IMG/VR virus record: IMGVR_UViG_3300042480_000267
Coordinates: 1-36,626 of that record
DNA: 36,626 bases
Origin: a virus
Strand: one strand, 5' to 3'
A program made the position numbers and the translations under genes. The notes below the pieces were generated by a model, which was not told where the DNA came from, made no database searches, and worked only from the letters and a program-made list of their open reading frames with translations. The first letter of the stretch is position 1. Each line of letters starts with the position of its first letter. Positions 6,666 to 17,197 of the stretch are shown here, one piece after another.

Positions 6666-7895
6666 TTAGTCGTGCTTGATGATGTAGTTCACGACCACAT
6701 GGGGCTGGAGGTAAGCCTCTGCACCGCCAGTATTGGCGTTGGTCATCGTGATTTCTGTACCAACTGTGGCTGTAATACCCGTGGTGTTTGATGCCGTTGA
6801 CTCAGTGTATGCGCCCACGCCTTGACCCTGCGCATTGATGACATTTATTTCGTTGTCACTCAAACTCGCTGCTGCTACAAGTTCCCCGTTGATAGTGTGT
6901 GTATGTCCAGGGTCGGTAATTGTGACAGTTCCCGAAGCCAAGACAGCAGTGTTTGCGTGGCTATGGCTTGGCAAGTTGTTCGTACCGATGGTAGTTGAAC
7001 CACCTGTTCCCAACAAGGTCAAAGAAGCACTGTCGCCCAAAGCGAAACGACCCTTGAAGTCAGGGGTCGTAGCACCAACAATGGCAGCCAACGCTGTATA
7101 GCCAGTGGTGGATGTGCCGTCACAAAGCAACCAACCTGTAGGTGCAGAAGCGCCACCATACATGGCGATAGTTCCGACAGGGACAAGAGCATTGGCGACA
7201 GCAGTAGCAAGGTCTGCTAACGCAACAGTGCCATTGACAAGGTTTGCTGATGCAACTGTGATGTCGGTAGGTAACGCACCTGTAGCCAACTTGCTGAGGG
7301 CGATAGCGGCTGAGGCATTGATATCTGCGTTGACAATTGCACCATCAAGAATCTTCCCTGATGTGATAGCCGAGTCAGCAATTCCGTCGGTACCTACGGT
7401 TGCCCACTTCACACCACCGTCAGCCACCGTGGAATCAGCAACCAACACCTTATTATTGTTGCCAGAACCACCAGTAGAAATAGTCTTAGGACCAGTTGTT
7501 CCATGAACCACAATGTCACCATTGGTGGTGTACTTAGACACAAGTTCATTAGCCTGGTTTGCTTCGGTAGCGGTAAACACTGGGTAGATAGTTGCGCCAA
7601 CATCATGCGCCCTGTCTGTCGTGTCGTCAACACCACGACCATTAACTGATGCTGACCAGGCTGAAGTAACAGCAGGGTCAACCACAGTCAACGTGGTGGC
7701 AGAAGCATAGATAACACAAATCTTTTCTTCTTTGGCTGTGCCAGGGTCCACAACAACAAAGAAAGGTGTCCCACTTGTGGACCATCCAGACATTGATGCT
7801 GCAAGAGTGATGCTTGTAGCGTTAGCGGCAAGACCGCTACCACCCAAAGCATTGATTACTGCTGCACCTTTATAAGACCTGCGTGAATAAGCCAT
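6666..7895 (-). CDS. Tail fibre with Tail Collar domain
   Basis: 409 residues. The Tail Collar signature occupies about residues 240-295: VPVGTIAMYGGASAPTGWLL, then CDGTSTTGYTALAAIVG and TPDFKGRFALGDS. The C-terminal region has the glycine-rich, His-containing metal-binding look (LPSHSHANT, DPGHTHTING) of T4 gp12-like tips, ending in HVVVNYIIKHD. The N-terminal 230 residues are beta-rich and repetitive. It is the last gene of the tail module and probably a receptor-binding or short tail fibre. Confidence 0.85.
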   Translation of the reverse strand: MAYSRRSYKGAAVINALGGSGLAANATSITLAASMSGWSTSGTPFFVVVDPGTAKEEKICVIYASATTLTVVDPAVTSAWSASVNGRGVDDTTDRAHDVGATIYPVFTATEANQANELVSKYTTNGDIVVHGTTGPKTISTGGSGNNNKVLVADSTVADGGVKWATVGTDGIADSAITSGKILDGAIVNADINASAAIALSKLATGALPTDITVASANLVNGTVALADLATAVANALVPVGTIAMYGGASAPTGWLLCDGTSTTGYTALAAIVGATTPDFKGRFALGDSASLTLLGTGGSTTIGTNNLPSHSHANTAVLASGTVTITDPGHTHTINGELVAAASLSDNEINVINAQGQGVGAYTESTASNTTGITATVGTEITMTNANTGGAEAYLQPHVVVNYIIKHD

Positions 7896-7904
7896 TGTTA
7901 TCTC

Positions 7905-9779
7905 CTAGTTTTCCACTGAACGCAAGGTTACAACAAGCGTCCCGTTAAATTGCCATGTATTCCCCTGCGAATCTGACGCATCCCACTGCAAATCTTCCAA
8001 AATTACTGAGTGCGTAACCGAACCCATTTGCAAAGCAATGATACGAGGTGAGCCGATTAGCCCATCAAAAAATGATTGTTCTTCTTCAACGTCGTAGTAA
8101 TACTCTTTGCCACGGACAGTGACCGACTGGTGGAGCAGGACAGGAACAACGAATACTTGTGAACGGAACGGTGCGGCATATGCTCTAGCCATCCAACGGG
8201 TGAATGTTGGTCCTGTTGATGTGGCAGTGGAGGACCTGGTGAGGACGTACTTGAATTCTGCTTCAATGGCTCGTGTGTCGGAACCGTCAAAGGAGTTTTC
8301 AATGTCGTTGCCTGTGTCCCATACGCCTACTTCCGTGTAGTCGCCGTCGTCTAGTTTTAGATAGGAAGCGATGGACCCTACAAGGGGGGTGGAACGTGTG
8401 TCTATCTTGGCTACGAACTTACGGTCTGGGATACCCCAACGCCATGTGCCTGTTTCAATCTCGCCTGATGCAACAAGGTTGGCTGAATCTTCAGCGACAA
8501 CACCGACACCTGAAATTGTAAAAAGCCTTTTACCTGCAAGAGTGGCAACTGACTGAACATCGTTACCAGATGCGTACATTAAGTCAGTAGAAAAAGCAGG
8601 TGTGTTAGGTGCAATAAAACTGGACAGGTCAAGACGACCCAAACCGCCTAATGCGTTCTCATATCTTGACCATGCAAACCAAACGAAACGGTCCTCACTG
8701 CTGAAACCTTTGACATCCCCTGATGTTGGTATCAACGAACCAGCAAGAAGACCGCCTTGGGAATCTGTTGAACAGAATCGGACACCTTTGTTTGTGCCGA
8801 TGACAACGAAACCAAGGTAACCATGTAACGCTGTTGGGTATTCCCCTGTTGGTAGTTCTAAAGCAACGATGGCGACATCTACTGTGCCGTCTGTTTTGAT
8901 ACCTAAACGGTAGACAATGCCTGCATCGTTTGAATATCCCGCTACGTAGATAGCGTTTTGCCCGCCAACAATTCCTGTGCAAACAAAGTTCGGGTCACGC
9001 AATGTTGCTGTTGCTGTACCGTGAGAAGTGCTGGCAGCATAAGGAATAATATGAACATGGGTATTGGCGGTATCGTTGTGTACGCCAACAACGAAACCTT
9101 TAGCGAAACCAAGTTTTGTGTAGTTATATGTACCGCCTGATGTGGCGTAATGGTCAGCAACAGAAGAACCACCGATGGTTGTCATCATCACACCCTCATT
9201 GGCGTATGCAACATAAATTTGTTTGCCGTCAGTAATGATGTCGTTGATTGCGGCGGTGGGCGCACCAGTAGTTACCGAAGTCCAAGTAGGAGTAGCAGCG
9301 TATGGGTTGGTGCTGTACTTTAATGTTTGCCCGTCAGCCACATAGATGTAGCCGTTGACCTCAATCATTTTGAGGTTTGTCCCTGTCATAGCAGATGACG
9401 ACGGCAGTCTAGTTGCGTTAAGCAACGACAACTGACCCTTCACCCAAGGGTTAATACCCTTAGACTTGTAGAACATGTAGTCCTTAGATTCGGCAGTGTC
9501 GGCATAGCGTTGACCCGCACCAAAATGCCATGAGTCCTGACCACGCCTCCACAAACCACCAGGGTTAATAGCACCCTCACCAGGGCTGGTGGAATCGTCC
9601 GTTGAATCACGAACACGCTGCTCATAGCCACGTTTGAACTGATTTGATTTCTGGTCAATCATGTATGGACGACCATCAATAGCGACAGGGAAAGTGTGCG
9701 GCACCAAAGATGATGAGGCTGTACCAGAAAAATACGGTGGTGTGCCAACATACGGCAGTGTGAAGGTCGGTACCGCCAT
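7905..9779 (-). CDS. Large tail protein (nozzle or propeller-like candidate)
   Basis: 624 residues. The sequence is beta-rich with repeating blocks (INDIITDGKQIYVAYANEGV; GQNAIYVAGYSNDAGIVYRL; FVVIGTNKGVRFC; DRFVWFAWSRYENA) that look like blades of a beta-propeller (about residues 150-420). A C-terminal beta domain (500-624) follows. No membrane segment or signal. In short-tailed phages a protein of this size and build forms the tail nozzle, so this is my leading guess. The alternative is a baseplate or fibre-attachment protein. It lies immediately downstream of the 295-residue adaptor-like gene (3 nt gap). Confidence 0.6.
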   Translation of the reverse strand: MAVPTFTLPYVGTPPYFSGTASSSLVPHTFPVAIDGRPYMIDQKSNQFKRGYEQRVRDSTDDSTSPGEGAINPGGLWRRGQDSWHFGAGQRYADTAESKDYMFYKSKGINPWVKGQLSLLNATRLPSSSAMTGTNLKMIEVNGYIYVADGQTLKYSTNPYAATPTWTSVTTGAPTAAINDIITDGKQIYVAYANEGVMMTTIGGSSVADHYATSGGTYNYTKLGFAKGFVVGVHNDTANTHVHIIPYAASTSHGTATATLRDPNFVCTGIVGGQNAIYVAGYSNDAGIVYRLGIKTDGTVDVAIVALELPTGEYPTALHGYLGFVVIGTNKGVRFCSTDSQGGLLAGSLIPTSGDVKGFSSEDRFVWFAWSRYENALGGLGRLDLSSFIAPNTPAFSTDLMYASGNDVQSVATLAGKRLFTISGVGVVAEDSANLVASGEIETGTWRWGIPDRKFVAKIDTRSTPLVGSIASYLKLDDGDYTEVGVWDTGNDIENSFDGSDTRAIEAEFKYVLTRSSTATSTGPTFTRWMARAYAAPFRSQVFVVPVLLHQSVTVRGKEYYYDVEEEQSFFDGLIGSPRIIALQMGSVTHSVILEDLQWDASDSQGNTWQFNGTLVVTLRSVEN

Positions 9780-9782
9780 TGC

Positions 9783-10670
9783 TTAATCCCTGTTTAGGAA
9801 AGTTGGGTATTGCCTCATAAGTTTTGCTGCTTCAGATGTGATGCGGTCACGACGCATACGCAACAAGTTAGTGATTGAGTTGCTAACAGACCCAGACGGA
9901 ACCTCATCTGGACGGCGGGTGTCGCCTTGTGATTCTGTGAAGTTGCGTTTGATTTCTCGTGGACCAACTAAACGAATCTGCGAACCGATAATCAGGATGT
10001 CTTCACATGATGTTGGAAGACCAGTGACATTCTGGATGTTTTGTGTTTCTGCTGTGATGTTGCTGAATGGTGACTTGTATACGATAACCATTCGTCCTGC
10101 ACGTACCTGCTCATCAAAACGGATGGCGTATCCAGTGTTGAAGTCATCATTAGGGAGGTCACGAATAAGTCGGCAACGGCGAACCTTGATGTAGTCGGTT
10201 GAGATGTAGCGTAATGAAACTGAAATCAAGTCAATGATTTTGTCTGTTGTCGGCAGGTTAACCATTAGGTCGGTGCCGTTGTAGTTCAACTCCAAGATTT
10301 TGATTTGGAACAAACCGTTCATAGGGCTTGCCAAGTCATCCAGTTCAGCGTTCATCGCTTCTAGGATTTGCGCTCTAGGGAACTTAGGGTCTACGGTTGC
10401 AACAGAAGACGCAGCATGGGCGGCTGCTGTGGTGCCGTTCCAACCTCGCTCAACAGTCACAGACTTTGAACCAGCAGAGATTTCCCATACATACATGAGT
10501 TCGTTATCTATTTGGATAACCCCACCAGGTCGGATACCGCTAAGGTCGTATTGAAACGTGACACTTGTAACAGTTGCGTTGATAGCAAGAGTTGTTTTGT
10601 TACGTTCTTCTACAGTGCCAGACATTAACTGGCGTACTGTCCTATCAATAACGGTACCGACGGTGGACAT
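9783..10670 (-). CDS. Virion adaptor / tail-tube-like protein (candidate)
   Basis: 295 residues. It opens with MSTVGTVIDRTVRQL, then a compact beta domain (30-100: GVIQIDNELMYVWEIS, VERGWNGTTAAAHA) that resembles the OB-like module common in phage connector proteins. A helical segment at 105-130 (FPRAQILEAMNAELDDL) is typical of tail-completion or adaptor proteins. The C-terminus is basic (LLRMRRDRITSEAAKLMRQYP). Its ATG follows the TAA of the Lys-rich gene directly. Position next to the large tail protein supports a role at the head-tail junction. Not certain. Confidence 0.55.
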   Translation of the reverse strand: MSTVGTVIDRTVRQLMSGTVEERNKTTLAINATVTSVTFQYDLSGIRPGGVIQIDNELMYVWEISAGSKSVTVERGWNGTTAAAHAASSVATVDPKFPRAQILEAMNAELDDLASPMNGLFQIKILELNYNGTDLMVNLPTTDKIIDLISVSLRYISTDYIKVRRCRLIRDLPNDDFNTGYAIRFDEQVRAGRMVIVYKSPFSNITAETQNIQNVTGLPTSCEDILIIGSQIRLVGPREIKRNFTESQGDTRRPDEVPSGSVSNSITNLLRMRRDRITSEAAKLMRQYPTFLNRD

Positions 10671-10811
10671 TTACTTCTTCTTAGCCTTAGCCTTACGCAC
10701 TGGAGCCTTCTTGGACTTGTTCATTTTCATTCCCTTTTCCTTGGCTTCAGCCTTCGCCATAGCCATTCCCTTAGCAGTGTATGGGAATTCTTTTTTTCCG
10801 ACCATTGGCAT
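10671..10811 (-). CDS. Small Lys-rich conserved phage protein (46 aa)
   Basis: MPMVGKKEFPYTAKGMAMAK... with a very basic C-terminus (RKAKAKKK). Proteins starting VGKKEFPYTAKG are familiar to me from podoviruses of aquatic bacteria, where they lie among structural genes. Likely virion-associated or DNA-binding. The TAA abuts the next ATG at 10670. Confidence 0.6.
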   Translation of the reverse strand: MPMVGKKEFPYTAKGMAMAKAEAKEKGMKMNKSKKAPVRKAKAKKK

Positions 10812-10841
10812 TTGTTGCTCCTAATTGTTGAGGTGACTACA

Positions 10842-11879
10842 TCATAGCCGATACCATGTGAGGTTGGCTTCAAGTCGTTCATCTTCTGGGTTGAGGGCTA
10901 ATGCTTCGCTTCCGTGGAACCAGGCTTCGTCATGGTCGCCAAGGTGGTAGCAGGCAAGCGCCATGTAATCATGGATTTCCCAACCCCATGCTTCTGGTTC
11001 GCAGAAGTAATCTGTTGGTTTGGTTGTGGTTCGGAACGCCATTTCGCAGGATGCTCGGCAGGCAGCCCAGTCTTCTTTGGTGCGGTAAAGGTTGGCTAGG
11101 TCTACCCAGTTTTCACGGCGGGTCGGGTCTTCCGCTACTGCTTTATACAGGTGATGTTCGGCAGAGTCGGGTCGCATCTTCGCCAAGTAACGGTGTGAGG
11201 CTGCTCGTTCGGGGTTCCATTGGGAGATGGATAAGTGCCGTGAGAAGTGGTGTTGGGCTAGTGCATATCGTCCATGATAATAGTATTCACGGGCTAGGTA
11301 GAACTGGATACGTTCGTCGTTGGTGTTTTCTTCGGCTGCCAGTTTTAACATTTCTAGGTATTGACCACGGGATTTTGTGTTGTCAGGGTGGTGGTGAATT
11401 TCTAACCCATAAACATGGGTAGAGTTTTCTGTTGCTACTGGAGTAAGAACTTCATGGATTGGGTACTTCCATGTGTGACTATGCCTGCCGTGGATGCGAC
11501 CAATGGTAAACGATTGTCCTTCTGAACCGTCAGCATGGAACGTGGTTACGACCTTGTGTTTAACCATGTTGATATCTGGGGATAAGTTTTCTAAGACTTG
11601 TCGCCACCCTGGGGTTAACACCTCGTCCATATCTAGGGAGATACACAGGTCTATATCGTCAGGTAAACATGTGAGTGCCACGTTGCGGGCGTGGTCAAAA
11701 CGCCACGGGTCAAAAGTTTCTGTCTCTACAGTGACATCACAGTCCCATGCTATTTGTCGGGTATTGTCCGTTGAGCCTGTGTCAAGGATTAACCTATAGT
11801 CGGCTTCTTCGCATGACTTAGCCCATCGTGCTACGTGCTTGGCTTCGTTCTTGGCGATTGTGTAGACCGCTATTTTCAT
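10842..11879 (-). CDS. Glycosyltransferase family 2 with C-terminal TPR-like repeats
   Basis: 345 residues. The N-terminal 160 residues are a GT-A fold glycosyltransferase: YTIAKNEAKHV, LDTGSTDNT and the metal-binding DxD in LDMDEVLTPGW (Asp83, Asp85), then GRIHGRH. Residues 170-345 look like TPR helices (EYYYHGRYALAQHHFSRHL; VDLANLYRTKEDWAACRASC; ACYHLGDHDEAWFHGSEAL). It transfers a sugar from a nucleotide donor. The acceptor could be a virion protein such as the Thr-rich collagen fibre or host surface glycan. It is embedded in the tail-fibre module, which favours virion glycosylation. Confidence 0.8.
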   Translation of the reverse strand: MKIAVYTIAKNEAKHVARWAKSCEEADYRLILDTGSTDNTRQIAWDCDVTVETETFDPWRFDHARNVALTCLPDDIDLCISLDMDEVLTPGWRQVLENLSPDINMVKHKVVTTFHADGSEGQSFTIGRIHGRHSHTWKYPIHEVLTPVATENSTHVYGLEIHHHPDNTKSRGQYLEMLKLAAEENTNDERIQFYLAREYYYHGRYALAQHHFSRHLSISQWNPERAASHRYLAKMRPDSAEHHLYKAVAEDPTRRENWVDLANLYRTKEDWAACRASCEMAFRTTTKPTDYFCEPEAWGWEIHDYMALACYHLGDHDEAWFHGSEALALNPEDERLEANLTWYRL

Positions 11880-11887
11880 AACCCCTC

Positions 11888-12928
11888 CTAAAGATTAAGA
11901 ACAGTTTGTTTGTTCCTAAAGAATCTTACTTGATTGTCGTAGAAAGGTTTGTCTGCTGCGGATACAGGTTCTGTGTAGTAGCCCTCAAACCGTTGGATGC
12001 CAGCGTCAAGTTCTGCTTGCTCAAATGCGGCAAGACCATAGGTATCTTCAATGCCGTGAATCTTAAACAGGGCTGATAAAGAAGATGAAGCCATACGTTT
12101 AAACACCATTGTCTTGATTGCATCGTTTAAGGCGGGGATATTGGATGGTCGGACACGGGCTGTCTCGCTACCTGCTAGGTAGTTGCTGATTTGCATAGGG
12201 GGCAGGGAGGCTAGGGCTGTTAGTTCTTCTGTTGTAAACCCAAGACCGTCAAGAAAAGCCTTGGCTGCCACGGCTGCGTCGTCGGCGCTGGTAAACGGTT
12301 CTTCGGCTAATACCGACCATTCATAGATGAGCCTAAATGTTTCTTGCAGTGTGCGCCCAGTAGAAGGAGAAACACTGTTGTTTAATTTATCTTCAGCCAG
12401 TTGAGATTTGTTTTTTGCCTGCACATAAATCAAATGAGCAGAACCATTTAAACACATGAACGGTTCATAGACAACAATCTCATTTGCTTCGCTAAACACA
12501 CGGTCAATGTTCTCTCCAGCAAAAGCCTTTGCCCCGTACATTCCACGGTCACAACGCCAGTCGCCACCACCGATAGGAGAAGACTTTGTAAAACTAAATG
12601 TCCCTAGTTCAGAGTCAAGTGGGCGGTCATAAATATCAATGATGCGTTCAAGCGGGTAAAGGTTGAGAACCTGCACTACGCCATTACAAAACACAGTTAG
12701 GTTATGTAATGGAAGTTTCTGGAATGGGTGTTTCCAGGCAGCCAAAAGTGTTCCATCATGGAGAACAAATACATCAATAAAATCAACCGATTCGTTGCCA
12801 GTTGGTGTTTGAATCCATACGTCAACTTCTGTTGCGTTCTTTGGAAGCCTGTCAAGAATAAAGAATCCTCGGTGTGTTGCGAGAATATCTGTTGAGAATA
12901 GTTTTGTTTGAATCATTCCGCCACTCAT
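11888..12928 (-). CDS. Tail/fibre-associated protein of unknown function
   Basis: 346 residues, unrecognised. The first half is beta-rich (FSTDILATHRGFFILDRLP; DFIDVFVLHDGTLLAAWKHP), the second half helical (QETFRLIYEWSVLAEEPF; DDAAVAAKAFLDGLG; NYLAGSETARVRPSN). Cys residues are few and there is no signal or membrane segment. Its ATG overlaps the glycine-rich fibre stop (ATGA-type overlap at 12925-12928). Position between a fibre gene and a glycosyltransferase suggests a fibre component or fibre chaperone. Confidence 0.5.
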   Translation of the reverse strand: MSGGMIQTKLFSTDILATHRGFFILDRLPKNATEVDVWIQTPTGNESVDFIDVFVLHDGTLLAAWKHPFQKLPLHNLTVFCNGVVQVLNLYPLERIIDIYDRPLDSELGTFSFTKSSPIGGGDWRCDRGMYGAKAFAGENIDRVFSEANEIVVYEPFMCLNGSAHLIYVQAKNKSQLAEDKLNNSVSPSTGRTLQETFRLIYEWSVLAEEPFTSADDAAVAAKAFLDGLGFTTEELTALASLPPMQISNYLAGSETARVRPSNIPALNDAIKTMVFKRMASSSLSALFKIHGIEDTYGLAAFEQAELDAGIQRFEGYYTEPVSAADKPFYDNQVRFFRNKQTVLNL

Positions 12929-13967
12929 GGTCCGTAATAGTTAAATCTTACAACGCCCGCAATACCAGCACCGTTGATGGCTTGACCACCAGAACTCGGT
13001 CCGTTCCAGTGTGTTCCGTTAGAACCATACTGTCCAGTGCCAGCGTTCATTGAAAAAGCACGACCACCTGCACCGCCAGATACGCCGTGGATAGTTGAAC
13101 CAGCACCACCATTACCAGGGGTAAACGCATAATCTGGTGCCACATTGATGCTGCCTCCATCGGTACCGTTTGCTGCCCATCCTGCGCCACCACCATAGGA
13201 ATAGTTATTAGGGTCGGGGTTATTGTTTTTATCCAGGTTTGCGTATCCGATACCGCCAGTGGTTGAGCCATCTCCCGAACCTTGATTACCGCCGCTCCCC
13301 CCTGATGAACCATTGTCAGGTGAACCACCACCACCACCAGCCGTTATGGTAGTGAAGTTTCCACTCAACGAACTTGAACTGCCAGCAGTCCCTGCTGCGC
13401 CGCCAGCACCCACAGAAACTGAAAGGACAAGATTTGATACGCTCGTCAAAGTCACAGACGAGACATCCCTGTATCCACCTGCGCCGCCGCCACCGCCACC
13501 GCCGCCACCGCCACCTCCACCGACAAGGATGGAAGTAAAAGATGGGATGACGGCAGAACCGCCAGTTGGTGTGACAGTCTGCAATGTCAATGTGTCTGTG
13601 CCAGAAGTTGTCTTTGAGTATGTCTTCAACGACCATGTAGTAAACGACGACGAAGACGACGTGGTTGTACCGATAGCATTAGTGGCTACACAACGGAAAT
13701 AGTAAGTAGTTCCGACAGACAAACCAGTTATGTTGGCGTATGAAGAAACGCTCTGACCAGAAATAGGTGTCGTAGCAGCGTTTACTTCGGTATACGAAGC
13801 AAAGTTATTAGTTGTGTTGTACTGAAACTTAACTGTTGTTGAGTAAAAGTTTGCACTAACGGTTGCGTTTAGTGTGGCTATTGATTGGTTAAAGTTGGTT
13901 GCAGCCGACAAAGAAACAGTTGGTGCCAGTGCAACAGACGAAGCAATAAACCCGTGTCTGATGGGCA

Positions 13968-13968
<1 letters not shown>
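12925..13968 (-). CDS. Tail fibre: fibronectin-III-like domain plus glycine-rich tip
   Basis: 347 residues. Residues about 10-110 form a fibronectin-III-like domain (FQYNTTNNFASYTEV, TGLSVGTTYYFRCVATN). From about 150 the chain turns into a glycine-rich sheet-like domain: a run of 13 consecutive-type Gly around residue 155, then AGGYRDV, GAGGAAG, AGGGGG and GGAGG. Such glycine-rich adhesin modules are frequent in phages of aquatic bacteria and act as host-recognition tips. It directly follows the collagen-like fibre (one-base overlap), so the two may build one fibre. Confidence 0.75.
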
Positions 13969-15487
<1,519 letters not shown>

Positions 15488-15505
15488 ACCCGCATAAGCA
15501 TAGCA

Positions 15506-16591
15506 CTATTTTACTGCGCCTGAATCCAGCAAAACATCATGCACATTCTCTGGGACAACGTATGTTTCCCCTGGTACAAGGTTATAAGGCTCATTTCCAA
15601 TGTAGGCGTTGACTTTTCTAACAACCTGGATTTCAACTTTTATTTCTGGTCTGACAAATTCTGGGTTGTCAAGGAGGGTGCCTTCAGGGATAAGGGATAG
15701 AAGTTTGGTGGTGGCTTTTGACCATGTGAAGGCTTTGGTTTCTGGGACACGGGAGATAGCGGTCTGTCTGATGGTGCCACGGTTGCGGTATGCGTCCATC
15801 ATTAGTTCTTCCAAAACCTTTTGGTTTGGTTCGTCCCATTGCCCTATGGTTTCCGCTTTGGATTTGGTGCATGGAACTACCCCGAAGGCTAGGTGTGAGA
15901 ACTGGGACTGTCCTGTGCTGTCTGAGATGATTGTGGGGATACCACTGGCGATGGCTTGTAGCGGCATGAGTCCGAAACCTTCGCCACGAGATACAGCCAC
16001 AAAACAGTCGGCTTGGTTGAACCATGTTCGTTGTTCTTCAGGGTTCATCCACTCTCTGTTGAGGAAGATTTTTTCACCTAGTTTTTTGGTGGGGACATCT
16101 TGTGCGTGAGGTGCTGCTTTGATGTGTAGTTCAGCATCAGGAAGTTTCAAAGCGTTAAACGCCTTCACTAGAACGTCAAGACCTTTACGGTGCCACAAAG
16201 ACCCGCCCCCATGAAAACGGAACACATCGTTGTCAGGTTCACCTATTGGTTTCCAAAACTTATGGTCTACCCCTAACGGGCAATACGAAACATCATTATG
16301 GAACTGACTGAACAGTTCAACGTTGTGTTGGCAAGGAACAATTATCTGGTCAAAATGTTCAAGCCATCTACGAAACCTATGAGGCAAAACATCTGTTTCC
16401 CACATAGAAAACAAAACACGATGCTGACCTTCAAGCCACCCCTTGCAAGCATACGGAACCTGCATATGAACATGAACAGACGCAGACTTATCCAACTTCA
16501 CAGTCTTAGGAAGCGAATCCTTAAAACCTTGGAGCATGGAACCATACCCCAACTTTGGGTCAGGGAAACCCTGCCATGATTGATAGTTCAC
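15506..16591 (-). CDS. Glycosyltransferase family 4-like with extra C-terminal module
   Basis: 361 residues. The GT-B C-terminal half is clear: a HRKGLDVLVKAF motif (residues 134-145), then GEGFGLMPLQAIASGIPTIIS (about 203-223), the donor-site loop of GT4 enzymes. The usual EX7E has Glu204 but Gln212 in place of the second Glu. The N-terminal half is short for the family. The last 40 residues (VNAYIGNEPYNLVPGETYVV, then HDVLLDSGAV) are not part of the enzyme. They resemble a small module of phage connector proteins that binds virion structures. It overlaps the next gene start by 4 bases. Virion glycosylation is the simplest reading. Confidence 0.75.
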   Translation of the reverse strand: MNYQSWQGFPDPKLGYGSMLQGFKDSLPKTVKLDKSASVHVHMQVPYACKGWLEGQHRVLFSMWETDVLPHRFRRWLEHFDQIIVPCQHNVELFSQFHNDVSYCPLGVDHKFWKPIGEPDNDVFRFHGGGSLWHRKGLDVLVKAFNALKLPDAELHIKAAPHAQDVPTKKLGEKIFLNREWMNPEEQRTWFNQADCFVAVSRGEGFGLMPLQAIASGIPTIISDSTGQSQFSHLAFGVVPCTKSKAETIGQWDEPNQKVLEELMMDAYRNRGTIRQTAISRVPETKAFTWSKATTKLLSLIPEGTLLDNPEFVRPEIKVEIQVVRKVNAYIGNEPYNLVPGETYVVPENVHDVLLDSGAVK

Positions 16592-16872
16592 AACGGCGCT
16601 GGCGTACCTTCAATTTGATGCTTAGACGTAGCAAGTTGTTCAACAGCATGACAACCATCAATCGTCTTAGGTTGCAGCCCTTCTTTACGAAGACGCTTAT
16701 AAGCAGGCATATCCTTTGACCAGTTCTTTTCACGCTGGTTAATAACCGCAACCGCCTCACCCTTGGTGGTCGTGGAGTTAGAACCAATCTGAACCCCTGC
16801 AACCTTGCATCCGAAACAACCTTCAACATCCAGATTTGGATGTGTCTCTCTATGCTTCAATATAATCACCAT
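16588..16872 (-). CDS. Conserved actinophage protein (94 aa)
   Basis: Contains CFGCKVAGVQIG (a CxxC knuckle at residues 19-22), then REKNWSKDMPAYKRLRKEGLQP and IDGCHAVEQL. I recognise this pattern from small proteins encoded among structural genes of actinobacteriophages. Function unknown. Start at the ATG 16872, which overlaps the previous gene by 23 bases. Confidence 0.65.
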   Translation of the reverse strand: MVIILKHRETHPNLDVEGCFGCKVAGVQIGSNSTTTKGEAVAVINQREKNWSKDMPAYKRLRKEGLQPKTIDGCHAVEQLATSKHQIEGTPAPL

Positions 16873-17107
16873 ATCCAGCAGCAGTAAGGTCTGCTTCTTC
16901 TTGTGCTGTTAACTCGTGGATATGCCCACCATGATAGGTGAAAGCAATATCGTCAGCATCCCCTGGTTGCCATTCAGTGAATGACCCGTCCTTTAGTTTG
17001 AACACGTTACGTCCACGCCTACCTGGTTTCAGATACGCAAGGATTCCACGTTCCCCAGGTAAAGCCCAGTTTACAAAGTTGTCTGTTGGTGGGCGAAAAG
17101 TTGCCAT
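16850..17107 (-). CDS. Conserved actinophage protein (85 aa)
   Basis: I start at the ATG 17107 (MATFRPPTDNFVNWALPGER). The upstream ATG at 17134 would lie inside the terminator hairpin and lacks conserved residues. The sequence PPTDNF..., GRRGRNVFKL, YHGGHIHELTAQEEADLTAAGYG is a pattern I know from proteins located just after the capsid gene of actinophages. Role unknown, possibly virion-associated. No clear Shine-Dalgarno separates it from the terminator 15 nt upstream, so its expression may need read-through. Confidence 0.65.
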   Translation of the reverse strand: MATFRPPTDNFVNWALPGERGILAYLKPGRRGRNVFKLKDGSFTEWQPGDADDIAFTYHGGHIHELTAQEEADLTAAGYGDYIEA

Positions 17108-17121
17108 GTCTACACAATAGC

Positions 17122-17150
17122 AAAAGCCCCCCACCGAAGTGAAGGGCTTT
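17122..17150 (-). terminator. Strong rho-independent terminator after the capsid gene
   Basis: On the minus strand AAAGCCCTTCAC and GTGGGGGGCTTT form a 12-bp stem (two G-T pairs) closed by a TTCG tetraloop, followed by a short T stretch. It lies about 48 nt past the capsid stop. The UUCG loop is exceptionally stable. It should separate abundant capsid mRNA from the tail module or act as a 3' stabiliser. Confidence 0.85.
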
Positions 17151-17197
17151 CGCTTGCTGTGCTGTGTCTCTAGGACACGGACACTATACAGGGGTTA

